Shown: positions 11,453-24,350, numbered from the stretch's first letter. The stretch is 64,000 bases of DNA from Nothopassalora personata (GCA_033816765.1 CM066291.1:3162001-3226000), one strand, 5' to 3'. The notes: generated from the sequence alone by a model not told the origin. Program-made: numbers and translations.

Positions 11453-11650
11453 TATAAGGGTAGCCTATAGCTAACCCTTACATATAATACGGCTATGCCC
11501 GGCTTAGTATACCGTACGTAACGCGTATACGTACACTAGGAGACGCGCATAGCGTTAATAGAAGAAAGTAAGCTTTAGTTTATCTACGATTAGAAGATCG
11601 TAGGCGTGCTATACATTACGACATCCCCTTATAGCCTTACGGTCCTTATA
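11453..11650 (+). repeat. G1 5' LTR
   Basis: 198 bp; aligns over its whole length with 45682-45879 and, reversed, with 51964-52161. It contains AAGCTTTAG at 11570-11578, the complement of the sequence just inside the element (see primer-binding site). Confidence 0.85.
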
Positions 11651-11653
11651 GTT

Positions 11654-11662
11654 CTAAAGCTT
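11654..11662 (+). promoter_or_regulatory. G1 primer-binding site, self-complementary to its LTR
   Basis: CTAAAGCTT lies 3 nt inside the 5' LTR and is the exact complement of AAGCTTTAG at 11570-11578 in the same LTR. No TGG (complement of a tRNA CCA end) adjoins the LTR. This matches the arrangement of Tf1-type elements, where the 5' end of the RNA folds back and primes minus-strand synthesis. Confidence 0.5.
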
Positions 11663-11994
11663 CCCTTCGTTATAATATATATACGCTATAGAGCCCGATC
11701 GTAACGTATACGACGGTAAGTCGCCTACGCCGCCCCTAAGCCCTAGAGTATAGTAGTAGGCGCGTTATATAGCCTTAGTTACGAGAAGAGAGGCCTTACG
11801 GGCTAAGATTAAAGAGTAAGAGATACAGCGGGAGATCGAGCGGCTAGAGATCTTACGCGCTATAAGCGTACCGCCTCTAGAGCGTATAGGAGGGAGGAGA
11901 GAAGATTACCTCCCTACTATAACCCCTACCTCTATCTCTATAACTACTAACGATAATATTATAGTACGAGGCGCGGCCGTAGCGTATACGACGC

Positions 11995-12858
11995 GACCGC
12001 GTCTAAAAGAGCCGACGCCTTTTAGAGGGGATTCGATAAGGAAGGTAAGGGTATTCCTTCGGGAGCTCTTACTTATCTTCGCCCTCTTAGGTACTATATA
12101 CGCGATAGACGAATTAAAGGTCCTATATAGGGTTATGTACCTTAGTAGAGAGGTAAGTAAGCGATAGCATACTAACTATAGCGCCGTTAACCTTATAGGG
12201 TATATATACTAGGACTTTAAGGAGTTCTATCGAGACGTATACGGCGATCCTATAAATCGCGTACTTAACGTTATATTAGAGTACGAGGTTACGAGATAGA
12301 AGGATAACTAGATAGCGCGACAGTTCGCGACTAAGCTAGATATTATAGAGGACTAGTTAGGTAACTACTCGGAAGCGTAATATATACGGTACCTACTAGC
12401 GAAGCTTACGCCTCGCTTACGGTCCGCTATTGTTAGCTACTATAATATCCCTACGACTAGAGAAGACCTAGTAGTCCTAGCCTCGCGTATCGAAAGCACC
12501 GAGCGCCGAGGTAGTAGCGGAGGGTACGACCGCGGGTAGTATATACGTCGTAAGCGTAAAGCTAAGGACATATATAAGCGGGCCGATCGCCTAAAGTAAT
12601 AGAAGTAGAGTTAAGTACCGGGCGCCTCGGGTACGAGTTAGTAGCGAAACGCCGGTAGCCCGTCTTTAACTAGCTAGAAGTCGAAAGTAGAGTACTACGG
12701 CTACGGTAGGAAGGGTTACTATAAGACGGAGTACCGAAATAGACACCTACAGAAAGACCGTAACGCGTAAGCGGTTCGTAGGTTAGAAACTATCGAGGCT
12801 TTAACTAAGAAGGGTAAATAGGGAAAAGGTAGAGGACTAGGTAAGGGTCGCTCCTAAG
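11995..12858 (+). pseudogene. G1 gag remnant
   Basis: One frame reads as a retrotransposon capsid protein if the many TAG/TAA codons are taken as RIP-mutated Gln or Trp: EPTPFRGDS, then FLRELLLIFALLG, then DFKEFYRDVYGDP, LASRIESTERR, and near 12690 a decayed zinc knuckle YYGYGRKGYYKTEYR in which all three cysteines and the histidine have become Tyr. No TGA stop is seen in this frame, as expected when only CpA is mutated. Confidence 0.75.
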
Positions 12859-12879
12859 TCCGAGTTTCTATATAGACCC

Positions 12880-15800
12880 CTTAAGGTAAGTCGATACGAG
12901 TCTAGCGCGTTACTTACGAGGCGCCGTTAAGACGCGTAAGGGCTTTCGCGAGGCTACGTTTCTTCTAGATAAAGGTATAGATTTAAGCTTAGTATCGTAC
13001 GAGTATATACTCCGATACTAGATATAGCCTATTAGTAGTATAAAGCTTCTAAATCTAGAGTCGTACGCGTAGGACTAGGGGCATTACTACGGCGCCTATA
13101 CGGTTCGCGTACGACTAGTTAACGATATAGAAGTAGAGCGCGTAAGCGACGCTATCTACTATATAGCGCCTATAGGTAGGCCGTTAGTTATTTTAGGTAG
13201 ACCCTAGCGGCATCGTAATCGGATAGTAAAGGCCGATAAGGATAACTACTAGTACTACGGTATAGAGACGCCTACGATTCAGTAGCGTAACGCACGCGAT
13301 GTCCTTAAGGATCTCAAGAGCTTAAAGTAGGTTTATGCGATAAGTGTTCGGGTTATTACTATAGTAGTATCCGAAGGAGAGGGCCCCTCGTAGCCTAAAG
13401 AATTTATAGACTTCCGAGATATATACGTACCTAATAAGTAGGCGAAGCGTAAGATGTCCGACGGGGTTAAGCATACGATTAATCTCGTTAAAGGAAAGAA
13501 ACCCCCTTTTAAGCTACTATACTACTAGTCCTTAACTAAGCTAGAGGCCTTAAAGGAGTACCTTACGTAAGTAATAGAGAAGGGGTAGATTAGGCGATCC
13601 GTAAGCGAGGCGGGTACGCCTATCCTATTCGTACTAAAGAAGAATAGTACTCTTAGGCTCTATATAGATTATAGAGGCCTAAATAAGATTATAGTAAAGA
13701 ACCGGTACCTACTACCCCTAATTAGTAAGACCTTAGATAGGCTATAGGGCGCTAGGCTCTTTACTATAATCGACCTATAGGATGCCTACTACCGTATTCC
13801 TATTAAGCGAGGAGACGAGTAGAAGACTACGTTTCGTACGCGATACGGTTACTACGAGTACTTAGTTATGCCTTTTAGGTTAACTAACGCACTAGCTACC
13901 TTTTAGGGGTATATTAATAAGGCCCTTACTAGGTTAGTAGATAACATCTACGTAGTCTACCTAGATAATATCCTTATCTATAGCGTAACGCGTAAGGAGT
14001 ACGTACGAGCCGTACGCGCGGTACTAGAGAGGCTACGAAAGTTCGCCCTATTTACGAACCTAAAGAAGTATAGCTTCTTCTAGGAGAATACCGAGTTCCT
14101 AGGATTTATCGTAAGTGTCGTAGGCGTATCGATAGATAGGAGCCGGGTAGCCGTAATCGAGGAATAGCCTACGCCTACGAGTTTTTATAAGGTTTAATCC
14201 TTCCTAGGATTCTATAACTTCTATAGGCGCTTTATCGAAGGGTACTCGACGATTACGAAGCTATTAATAGACCTACTAAAGGGATGTAAGAATAGTAAGA
14301 AGTAAGGGCCTCTTATATAGTCCGCTTACGAGAAGTAAGCGTTCTAACGGCTAAAAGCTAGGTTCCTCGGAGCACCTATCCTAAGGTACTTCGATCCTTC
14401 GTTACGTACGAGGGTTAAAACGGATGCCTTAGGTTTTGCGATTATAGGTATTATCTCTTAGTTGTTTAGGACTAAGTAGCATCTAATTGCCTTCTATTCT
14501 CGTAAGATAATACCTACCGAGTCTAATTATAAGACCTATAACTAAGAGCTACTAGTAGTAGTAGAGGCATTTAAGTATTAGCGACCGTACCTCGAAGGCG
14601 TATCGTATACGGTTTAGGTACTAGTCGACTATATAAACCTATAGGGTTTTATAATAGTAAAGTAGCTAAACGGGAGGTAAGCTCGATAGGCGACGTTTCT
14701 ATAATCTTTCGACTTCGTAGTAGAGTATAGGTCGGGGAAGAGTAACCTAGCCGATACGCTATTACGACGTAGTAACTACGTACGCGTAGCGTAGTAGACG
14801 TCGAACTTACTTCCTACGCTATAAAGTAAGCTATCTTTCTAGAAGGAATCCCTATTAAGAGAGGACGAGCCTATAGTAAGGCTCGTAACCGCTACCTACG
14901 AGAAGATATAGGATAAGGCGACGATAATAGTAGTAGGAGCCTACGAGCCGTAGGGGACCCGATCGTTACTAGGAAGAGTATACGCTATAATAATGTAGGG
15001 CGGCCTAGGTAAACTGCTTACACTACTAATAAAAATCGTATAGGGGAGAGACGATAGGTACGTTATATACTTATTATAGGCTCCTAGCGAAGGGGACGCT
15101 AAGGACTAGTATATAAAAGACGGGTTAGTCTATCGTAGGAACACGATTATAGTACCCGAAGATTATATAGTAAGAGTATAGCTACTCTATATATATTATA
15201 ACAACCTACTAGTAGGCTACTTTAGTAAGGTAAAGACTAAAGAGCTACTACGACATTATTACTAGTAGGAATTACTTAGTAAGGAAGTAAGGGAGTATAT
15301 TAGAAACTATAGGGCTTATTAGACCTCGAAGGCGAGGCGCTATTAACCCTACGGCGAGCTACGGCTACTACCTAGGCTAGACGGTCTATAGTAGGAAATT
15401 ACTATAGATTTTATTACGGACCTACCGCTAAGTAAGCGAGGAGAATACGTGTATAATGCGATCCTAGTAATCGTCGACCGCTACTCTAAAATAAACTTAT
15501 ACATTCCTACGACTAAGATATATATAGCGGCGGAGCTTACGAGGATCTTACGAGACGAAGTCGTGCGGCATTATAGTATGCTAGCGGGCATAGTAAGTAA
15601 CCGCGGGTTAGTATTTACGAGCAAGTTCTAGAGTAACTTCTACTTCGAGGCGTAGGTAAAGCGTAAGCTATCTATAGCTTTCTACCCTTAGACTAACGGC
15701 TAGACTAAGAGGATAAACTAAACCTTAGAATAGTACCTTCGTTATTACTATAGCGAGAACTAGATAGAGTAGGCTAAGTAGCTAGCTATTACTAAATTCG

Positions 15801-16206
15801 TATATAATAATAGCGTCTACCCTACGCTACGTATAAGCCCATTCGAGATAGCGTATAGTTAGAGACCTAAGATTACCCTAATACCTATAGGATCTTAAGG
15901 CGAGATCCGGGAAGGGGAGGTACTAGTAGCGGTAGACTTAGTTAACCGTATACGAGAGATGCGCGCTACGCTTACGAAGCGTTAGGAAATCGTAGTAGCC
16001 GATTAGACTCGCTACTATAACAAGACTTATAAGGCTAAGAGCTATCGCGTAGGCAACATAGTCTTATTATCTACGAAGAACCTAAGGTTAGCATTACCGA
16101 AGAAGAAGATAGGTCCGAAGTTTATTAGACCGTACCGTATTATCGACGCTATCGGTTCGTAGGCGTACCGCCTAGTACTGCTAGCCGACTTAAGAATTTA
16201 TAATAT
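12880..16206 (+). pseudogene. G1 pol remnant: protease, RT, RNase H, integrase
   Basis: Reading through TAG/TAA, the order is a retropepsin-like part (FLLDKGIDLSLVSYEY, originally D-S/T-G type, near 12960), reverse transcriptase ([12 protein letters not shown] near 13660; VYLDNILIYS, the mutated YLDD motif, near 13955), RNase H (FYSRKIIPTESNY near 14490), and integrase with DRYSKINLYIP and SNRGLVFTSKF. The frame is then cut by the G2 element at 16206, inside NI-FYISLLEP. The continuation with the chromodomain is at 28876. Non-functional. Confidence 0.85.
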
Positions 16207-16580
16207 TAACGACTAATTAGTTGTGTTAACCTTAGGTTTAGAGGGAGGGTTCCTTAGGTCTAACTTGCCCCTATTTCATTTAGGTTTAATTAGACATTTA
16301 GGTAAGCTAGCGGTACTAGTATAGCTATTAAGATATATACTACGCAGTTAAGTATTGTAAGCGTAGCATTAAGGTAACAATTCAATTCAATCCATACCTC
16401 TCGAGTAGAGGGCATAGGGGTTTAGGTCCGCTAATCCTCTTGTTTTATCTAGCTACTGCGCTACTTGTCACGTGACCTGATTTCACGGTCCCGGGACCGG
16501 CAAATACCTCTACTTACATAAGCGCAGCTCCATACTACCACAACTCAGATAGGCCTATATAGGGTAGTTAGTAGACATTA
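16207..16580 (+). repeat. G2-A 5' LTR
   Basis: Begins TAACGACTAATT and ends GTTAGTAGACATTA; matches 28495-28870, 58434-58823 and reversed 52306-52695. It contains the 10-bp palindrome GTCACGTGAC (16467-16476, an E-box) next to the 26-bp palindrome. The exact outer edge is uncertain by a few bases. Confidence 0.8.
16480..16505. promoter_or_regulatory. G2 26-bp palindrome, LTR copy (A, 5')
   Basis: LTR variant of the palindrome: core CGGTCCCGGGACCG intact, outer arms ATTTCA and GCAAAT imperfect. It lies about 475 bp before the likely gag start. Confidence 0.7.
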
Positions 16581-16646
16581 TTTTAGTAGTTAATAAGGGG
16601 GGGTATTAAGTGTACACCCGGTGGCGTATTAGCATCCAGTTTGTAA

Positions 16647-16785
16647 GGTTAAAATCACGGTTTAAGGTCCAAGGTTTACGGTTAAGGTTATTACTTAAGG
16701 TCAAGGTTTAAGGTTAAGGTTCACGGTTAAGGTTTACGGTTAAGGTTCACGGTTAAGGTTTACGGTTAAGGTCGACTAAGGTCGA
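16647..16785 (+). repeat. Short tandem repeats in the G2 leader
   Basis: Array of GGTTAAGGTT(C/T)AC-type units of 12-13 bp immediately downstream of the LTR. The same array with a different unit order is at 58900-59008 in copy C. The unit core TTAAGG is not the fungal telomere unit TTAGGG. Confidence 0.75.
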
Positions 16786-16954
16786 AAACACTCAAGGTCT
16801 AAGGTATTTAGTAACAATCACGGTTACAAGGTCCTATTAAGTAATAACTAGTATTAGTACATTCTAAAGTAAGCACCACGCAACAATAGATACGGCTACA
16901 TCACTAGAAAAACTTAGCACCTTTACCAACATAGGTAGAGGCTACGAACAGCCT

Positions 16955-19900
16955 ATAAACCCTACGAAAATAGAAGGGGTCTGAAGGGATTCTGTCCCTT
17001 ATAAGGGGATAGAGGAATCGGAGGAAGGGGAAACACCTAAATCTAGTAAGGAAGGGAGAAGCGGAACCAGCGCCGCTAAATTAGGTATAGGTGTAGGAAC
17101 GAACAGTATAATTGGAATGGATGCTATAACTGCCCTCTTTAGACGATTAGTAGTAGTAATAGAAAACGCTAGCCCTCGCTTTCTACCTCTAGGAGGTGCT
17201 AAGAATCCGTTCTTTAATGGCACTAATGCTACTGAGTTCTAGGAGCGGTTTAGCGACCTAATAGACTAGTATCCGCCTCGGGCATCCATTAAGAAGGATA
17301 ATTTCTAGGGTAGGTTTAAGCGCAATTGTGAAACTACTATCCGGCGCGTAGTTATGAGGCTACCTAGGTGGCTCACTAACAAGGCACGTTTTAGGAGGGC
17401 GTTCTTATTAGAGTTCTTAAGGTTTGACGCCTACTCGATATTAGGGAGTCGGGAATATCTTAAGGAGATTATTAGGGCGCAGTAAGGCAAGAGGCCTAAA
17501 GAACAAGATATAAAGGAATTCATCCGCCTATTTATATCCTTAAGTGACCTAATTGAACCTAAGGATTTAGATAACAGCTCCCGGAGTCGCCTCCTCCTTT
17601 AGGGATTGCTAGAGGGAGTCGCGAAAGCGGTCTACAAGGCTTACGGGCTTTACCTAAAGTAACCTAAGAAGTTTAGGGACTTTTAGAGGATTCTCGATAA
17701 AGCTGCTAGCATCGTAGATAGTAAGGAGGGATAGAAAGCTATGTATATAGACTTCCCTCTTACTTTACCTTAGCTATACCGCTTAGTCGTAAAGCAAATG
17801 CCGCGCCTTAAGCCTAAAATTGACACGCTTAAGAAGGCTACCTCTAGGACTGTTGTTAATAATAACCTAATCTAGAAGGTAGCTAAAATGAGTATACGTG
17901 CATACTAGCGCGGTCGCGTCGCGGACGCGGGTACCTTCTACCCGAGCGAGAATTAGCGCTCTATACAACCGGAGAGGCACGACCTAGACGCTAAACTGCA
18001 GGTTTACGTAATATAGCGTCCCCTATCGTAGAATTGCAAACAGTCTAAAGCGATAGATGGCTGTTGCTACAACTATAGTAGTTTGAAGCACTAGGCTAGC
18101 AATTATAGGGCGATAAGGTCCTTAATATCCCGGGGCTACGTACACCTCGCCCCGAACAACTAGTAGTATCTAGGGAAAGAAGGCGATCCGCGTCCTACTA
18201 AGTTCAACTTTCGGAGGGACTATAGTAAACCGAAACTGCTCTATATGCTCCCTCTACTCGAAGAACATTATAGGCCGATCGAGTTTAATAACTAGTATAA
18301 GATTTCTACACTACGTAAGTAATAGATAGGTAGGGACTACACTAGGGTAATAAAGGTTACGCCTCCTAATCATTCTAAGCCCCCTCCTAACTTTAGGCAT
18401 TTAATAGAGTATAGCCCTTAGGACGTACGGTCTAGCTAAATAGAGAAGGCTACTAGTACATATTAGGTCTTATTCGGAGAAAGTAAAGCGGAGTAGGCGA
18501 TCGACTTAGGCGAGCTTAACGAGGTATCTACCTATCCTATGTAGTCTAACAAAGTGAAAGGGAAGGCACCCGTAGGCATTCTAAAGAATCCGCACCCGAG
18601 GACCCGGTCCTTAGCCTAGGATCTACGAGCCCGAGCTAAGGCTACTAAGAAAGTTCGCCTACAATTAGAACAGGAGATCCGGTAAGCTGAGATTAACTAG
18701 TAGGAGGTTGAAATAATTAACGAAGTTAGTGCTTAAATAAGCGAAACTTAATCATTAGCTAAATCCGGGGTAACCCTAGGAAGGAGAAATAATGCCTAAG
18801 TGAATAGATTAGGGAACGATGCTAATAAAGAACTACCTAAGGATATGCCTATTAGTCCCGTAAACGCCCCCTTCGCATAAAGGAAGCGTATGTAGAATGC
18901 TAAGACTATAAGGATTAATAACTACGTCCGACAATATGGTTTAGCTAGTAATTGATTGATTATTCCATTAACGTGCTATTTGAGTCAAAGACTATGCAAC
19001 ACGGGTCTCGAGAACGAGACCAAAATTTGAGAGAAGGAGAAAAGCCCCGTCGTACCCCGGACGTAAAAACTCCTTAAAAGATGCGAGCAACGCTCGCTAT
19101 TCGAACCGTAAATCGAATATATTGCGGCGTAGTACGCGCGTACCCGGTAGTCGTGTCTTGTCGAGAATTGCGGTTTGTCGCCTTGCCCCGGGCGAGACAA
19201 GTTTTGCGCCCGTGTCTCGTTCTTGTTTTAAAAGCCAAGCCGGCCGTACCCGTACGCACCGAGCAAAATCCCAAGAAACACCCGTTGCCTCTGTTTCAAT
19301 CCAGTCGCGTTCTCCGGTCTCGAGTGTAGCTCCTCGGTCGCAGTGGCCTCGCTGTCGTCCCCCCCTCGGCCTCTCTTGGTTCCAGCCGTGCAGTATACGT
19401 GGTTTGCGCCCCTAAACGCCTCTCTTGGTTCCAGCCGGCAGTTTACGTGGTTTGCCGGGACGACAGGTAGACAGCGCCTTCGTTGTTCGAGCGACGTGTA
19501 CGCTATGTACGTCGCTTTCCCTTCTCGCAGTTCCGGAGTTCTTGTTTGTAGATTTTGAGCGTATCTCGTTCGTTCGGTTCGTCCGACCTGTCTTTTCTTG
19601 TTTCGAGTCGAGTAGGCTTGTATTTTTCGAGAGAGAGAGTCTTAGTTTCTCTTCGTCGTAACGAAGATACTTACGTCGTCCGCCGCGTGAAGGCGCTCTC
19701 TATAGGACGACTTTAGCTAGTAATAGCCCGGTTATAAAGGAAGAGGGTATTATCTACTAGATTAATTAGATCCTCTAGATAACGTTTCCTAATGTGAATG
19801 CCTAAGATTAGTTTCGATATAGTCGCTAGTTCGAGGCTGCCCTCTTCGGTCGCGTTACTAACACCCCCGCTCTTTAGGAGAAGCTCGCTATAGTACGACG

Positions 19901-20560
19901 CCTTATAGGAAAGGACCCTAAGGTTCGCACTAGACAAGTAGTCACCTATAAAGACGAACCTAAGTATAATAAGGAGGTCTTCCGCGAAGATAGTTAGGCC
20001 TAGTATGTCGGAGTATATTCAACTATACTTTACTCTAAAGGAGCGGTCCCTACTACTAAGCTCTATAAGGACGTTAAGAAAATCGGGCTCTCTAGTGTCC
20101 TTAACAACTTTACTATAGTCCCTAGTCCTTAGGTAGTAGCGGAGTTCGGGATAAATAAGAACTAGATTAGGTGCCTAATTAACGAGGGTTCCGAGGTGAA
20201 TATCATCGGCTAGAGGAACGCTTATAGATTTAGGTTACCGGTAATGTCGAGTACTTAGCTTACCTTCCGAGGTGCTAGAGGGCGGGCCTAGTTTAAAGGT
20301 GTTATAGGCAATTTAGATGTTTAGGTATTTAGGGTTCACTACTAAATAGACATGTTTATCTCCTTAGATCTAAACTCACTAACAATCCTAGGACGTCCGT
20401 AGGCCCGCAAGGTGCGACTTACTGCCCGGAACTGCGATAATGGTTTATGGGAGGGGACTATTACTAGCCGTAAAGGTGAAAGTATTATGTTTACTACCCT
20501 AGTTAGCTCGGACAGGTACAAGACCCTTTAAGAACTGTTAAAAGCGTCGGGAAATGGAAG
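16955..20560 (+). pseudogene. G2-A gag-protease remnant, interrupted by retroposon
   Basis: Corresponds to the frame that still has its ATG in copy C (59185, MNPTKIEGVYRDSV); here that ATG has become ATA. The gag part reads RFLPLGGAKNPFFNGTNA, then EFIRLFISLSDLIEP, and near 18058 a zinc knuckle CCYNYSSLKH-ASNYR (originally CX2CX4HX4C). After the 760-bp insertion at 18952-19711 a retropepsin-like segment follows near 20170 (RCLINEGSEVNII) and LTILGRP near 20380. Stops are RIP-type TAG/TAA. Confidence 0.7.
18952..19711 (-). mobile_element. 760-bp SINE-like retroposon, copy 1
   Basis: Compared with the uninterrupted G2-C sequence at about 61176, 760 bp are inserted between copies of TTTAGCTAGTAA(T) (18940-18951 and 19712-19723), a 12-13-bp target duplication. 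The second copy (40703-41465) has a different 14-bp duplication and the same two ends, differing only by two small indels (an A and a GA). The left end reads TTGATTGATT, so on the minus strand the element ends in an (ATCA)-like tail. There are no LTR ends, no terminal inverted repeats and no convincing ORF. CpA and TpG are common, so it escaped RIP. Strand is inferred from the tail. Confidence 0.7.
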
Positions 20561-23500
20561 GGTAGGTTAAGTTACGGCGCTTAACCTACCGATTTGCTAA
20601 AGCCGGATTTAATAAAATTAGTAAGGTTCTCGCACTATCTCGGAAAAACCTCGGACTTTGATTTACCGGTCCCGGGACCGGTAAATAGCTATAGTGAGGA
20701 AAACGGATATAACTACGACACGACGCATCTATAGGAACCCGGTAAGGCTCTAACGCCTAGCAACCATTCAGCTCACTTATTAGGATTGCTTAGGACTAAT
20801 GGAGTAAAGGAACGAGTTGCAGAAATTGGAATAGGCGCGTTCGAGGGAGATTCTATTACTAACGTTTATTCAGTTTAAGGGGATTGGCCTTCCGAGATCC
20901 TAAGGCAATCTATATTAAATGCTTAGGCACGAAAGCAACAAGTAGGCTAATATGTAGCTAATATTAGGATACCGCAGGTCTTCACGATGTATAAGCGTAA
21001 GGCGGATAAAAAGAAGCTAGTAGACGCGAGCGTTCACGAACGCCTAGAATTACGAGTTAAGGGAGATATAGAATGGAAGCGTAGGGCGCTGTACCTAGAA
21101 TCTAAGATGCCTAAAGGACAAGGACCGTTCGATGGGAAGTACTTAACTAAGAAATTCTTAAGTATTAAGCGAGGTAGCCGGATTACTCTAGAACGACTTA
21201 CCTTAATTAAGGTTAGTATTAAGCTATTGCTAATGGAAAGGGCCTTATTCGATAAGATACTCTATAACCGGGAGGTAGTCCTTACTTAGGATTTTAGTTA
21301 CATAAGGCAAATTAGGCACGACGTTATGCTACCTTAGAAGATTAATACGGTCCCTTATAGGCTATAGTAGGCGCGTCCTATCCGATTGTACCTAAGTCTT
21401 AGGGCGATCGTTAAACGCATAATTAGAGCCCGGATTAAGAATAACATCCTAGAATACTTATAAGGGGCATACTCTAATAGCTAGTTCCTAGTCGTAAAGA
21501 AGGTTAATACCTCTAGAAGCAATGTGCTATATCGGTTAATTAACTTAGCTATGCTCCTAAATAAGGTTACTATGCGCGATGCTAACATTCCACCGGACAC
21601 GGATAGCTTCTTAGAGGATTTTGCCGGGTGCCGAGTCGCTTCACTTATGGACCTGTTTTTAGGTTATGATTAGATCACTTTAGATGAGTCCTACCGGGAC
21701 TTAATAGTCTTTATAACCCCTCTTAGCCTAGTACGCAACACGACTCTACCTTAAGGAGCTACTAATTCAGTTACTTAGTTCGTGCGTGCGGTAATAAAGA
21801 TTCTACTTAATTATATCTCGCATCGAGCGAAGCCGTTTCTCGATAACATCGGTATTAAGGGACTAACCGAGGACTATAGGAATGCCGAAGTAGAGCCTAG
21901 GTTAAGGAAATGGGTCGTTAAGCACATCGTTTCCCTAGATCTAGTTCTTACTAACCTAGAGAGAGCTAGTGCGGTGGTTGCTAGAGGCAAATCCTAATGG
22001 TTATACGAAAAGCTTAAGATTATTAGGTACGTTACTAGCCCGGATAGTCGCTATCCTAACCTAAAGGTTGTAGCTAAGATCCTAGATTAGCCTACGCCTA
22101 CCTGTATTAAGGAGGTCCGCACCTATATAGGGCTGTGTATATACTTCCGGATATAGATCCCCTAGTTCGTTATCGTCGCTCGACTAATATATAAGCTACT
22201 AAAGAAGGACGCCGAGTTTACCTAGACAGAAAATGAGTAGTTCTCGAAAGAAGAGGTTACTAGATACCTTATATAGGCTCTAGCCTTAGTTACCCTCTAC
22301 TACTTACCTAGTGCTAGGTCTATCTTTATCTTAGTTAATGCTAGCGGCACTAGATAGGGATATATCGTTTCTTAAGAATCAATAGACAGTACTCGACGGC
22401 GTCACCCGGTGCGGTATAAGAGTAGGATCTAGAACGCGTTAGAATCTAGATATAATACTAGTAAGCGGGAATGCCTTAGGGTCCTTAAGGGGCTTAAGAA
22501 GATCTAGAGATATATTACTAGCGTTAATTTTATCCTTAAGGTTAATGCTAAGACACTTGTATAGCAGCTTAACCGGCCGGCTTCGGACCTGCCGAACTCG
22601 GTAATGGCCCGGTAGGTCGTATAGATTAGGCTATTCACATTCGAAGTAAAGCACGTTGCGGGGACTAGGCACACTAGCCCAGATGCCCTGTCTCGTAGGC
22701 CCTCTACACCTTAGGAACCTAGGGAAGCTAACGAGGAAGTCGACTAGATAATTAATAATAAGCTATTCGGGTACCCGGAGCCGGTCGACACCTATCTAGT
22801 TGAAATTTAGAAAACACGACATCTCGGGGACTAATATTCTAAAAGCTCTTAGCAACTTGCTTAGGTTATAGAAACTAGGACCCGGCCCGATGGTGTTACC
22901 CGTGCTAAGTACCGGCGACTAGTAAAGAAGAGCGTTAATTTCTTTATCCGGGACCAATTGCTATTCTTCTAGAAGCGCCGAGGAGTACCGTTACAGCTTA
23001 TAATTAACGATAATAAGGCTTAGAAGGAGATTATTATAGAATGCTATGAGAGACACGGTTACCGTAGCGCTAAGGTCGTGTACAACCTTATTTCCGATCG
23101 GTATTACTAGGACGGGTGCTTCGCCGATGTCTCTACGTAGGTTCGAAGTTATGCTCCTTATAGGTTTCGCGAAGGCAACTAGCGCGCTAGTGAGCTTTAC
23201 TTATCGAGCCCTTAGGTCATTAGTGAAAAGTGGTACTCGGACCCCGTCTAGGTGCATAAAAATGGATACCTCCTAGTTACGCGCGAAGCACTTAGCAACT
23301 AGATCGAGGCTAGAGTAACGAGGGCACCTCCTAGCTCTAAGACGGTTACTAAGTTTCTATACGAAGATGTCTTCTATAGGCACGGCTACTATACTAAAAT
23401 TGTGCTTAATAACGCTACGGTTTATACGGCTAAGGTTAAGCGGTTACTCGTAGGACTTAGTGTTCGAAGGATCCGAATATTACCGTACTATCCGTAGTCT

Positions 23501-24350
23501 AATGCTCCGGTCGAGGCTAGATACCGTCCGATTCTTATAGCGTTAGTAAAGCTTATAAGGAACACATACCGCGGATGGGAGAAATAGGTACCCGCTATGT
23601 TATAGGCTAATAGGACCACGACCTGTCGTACTACTAGAATGACGCTAGCTTAGGTCCTATATAGCTATCGCACGATTCTGCTAATTAAGGTTAAGCACCC
23701 GACGTAGGCAAATTACTAATGGGGATCGGTAAGAACGACTAAGGACCTACTTACTATACGTGCGCGTCAACTCTAGGCTCGAGACCTTAGTTTAGAAGAG
23801 CTACATGCTCGAAGGAAGCGACTAAGAGAACTTAGTAAGGACTACTTTAATTCTTACCGGAACGTTAACTTTATTAGTTTCTAAAAGGGCAATCTTATTA
23901 TGAGATTCGACAAGCCATATAAGGATAACTTCTTACGTAAGATCGGTTACCGATAGCAAGGTCCATATTGGGTGTCTAGTGTCTCTAGGGAATTTAGTAC
24001 CTATATTGTTAAGGAACTTAATAGCACGCCAATAAAGGGTGTTTAGGTACGGGAAAACCTTAAGCTAGTTCTAGAGCTTCGCCCGGATAACATAGGAGTA
24101 CTAGGCCTAGATAATGGGATCGATCTCGTAATGGGGGAGGGAAAAGTCGCTAATAGCGAAGACAGTAGTAATTCGAACGAGATCGAGCCTATCGCCGACG
24201 AAGACATACTACCTATAGGAGTTAACGAAAGAGGATCGTATCCTAAACCGGAATCCAAGAAGCTATAGGTTAGGCCTTATAACCTTTCTATAGCCGAAAT
24301 TTCACAGTTTAGTAGGATCGAGGCTAAGAACTAATTAGTTAGCAATAGCG
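20545..24350 (+). pseudogene. G2-A pol remnant: RT, RNase H, integrase
   Basis: From about 20545 a frame runs on through the internal palindrome (read there as LPVPGPVN) into the best-preserved piece at 20987-21286 (MYKRKADKKKLVDAS). RT follows: NVLYRLINLAMLLNK near 21520 and PFLDNIGIKGL near 21833, the mutated FLDD motif. RNase H follows with SPDALSRRPSTP near 22680. Integrase has LPYYP-SNAPVEARYRP near 23485, whose Glu would be the third DDE residue, and its tail ends near 24350. Many TAG/TAA codons make it non-functional. Confidence 0.75.
20661..20686. promoter_or_regulatory. G2 26-bp palindrome, internal copy 2 (A)
   Basis: Perfect 26-bp palindrome: half-site ATTTACCGGTCCC followed by its exact reverse complement. 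It lies between the protease and RT domains and contains no CpA or TpG, so RIP cannot mutate it. Confidence 0.85.

Noticed and set aside
15449..15631. 60-codon open frame as a separate small gene
   Set aside because: It is a stretch of the G1 integrase that happens to lack RIP stops.
16647..16785. TTAAGG array as telomeric sequence
   Set aside because: Fungal telomeres are normally TTAGGG, and the array recurs at a fixed place in an LTR element.
19095..19115. GGTTCGAAT on the minus strand as a SINE pol III B box
   Set aside because: It is about 600 nt from the presumed 5' end and no A box precedes it at the usual distance.
18952..19711. The 760-bp insert as a solo LTR
   Set aside because: Target duplications are 12-14 bp and unequal, and the ends are not TG...CA. 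LTR integrases here give constant 5-bp duplications.
19713..19937. 75-codon frame conserved on the minus strand in G2-A and G2-C (also 61171-61395)
   Set aside because: It is antisense to the gag-protease region and conserved only because the copies are near-identical. RIP removes stops on neither strand selectively.
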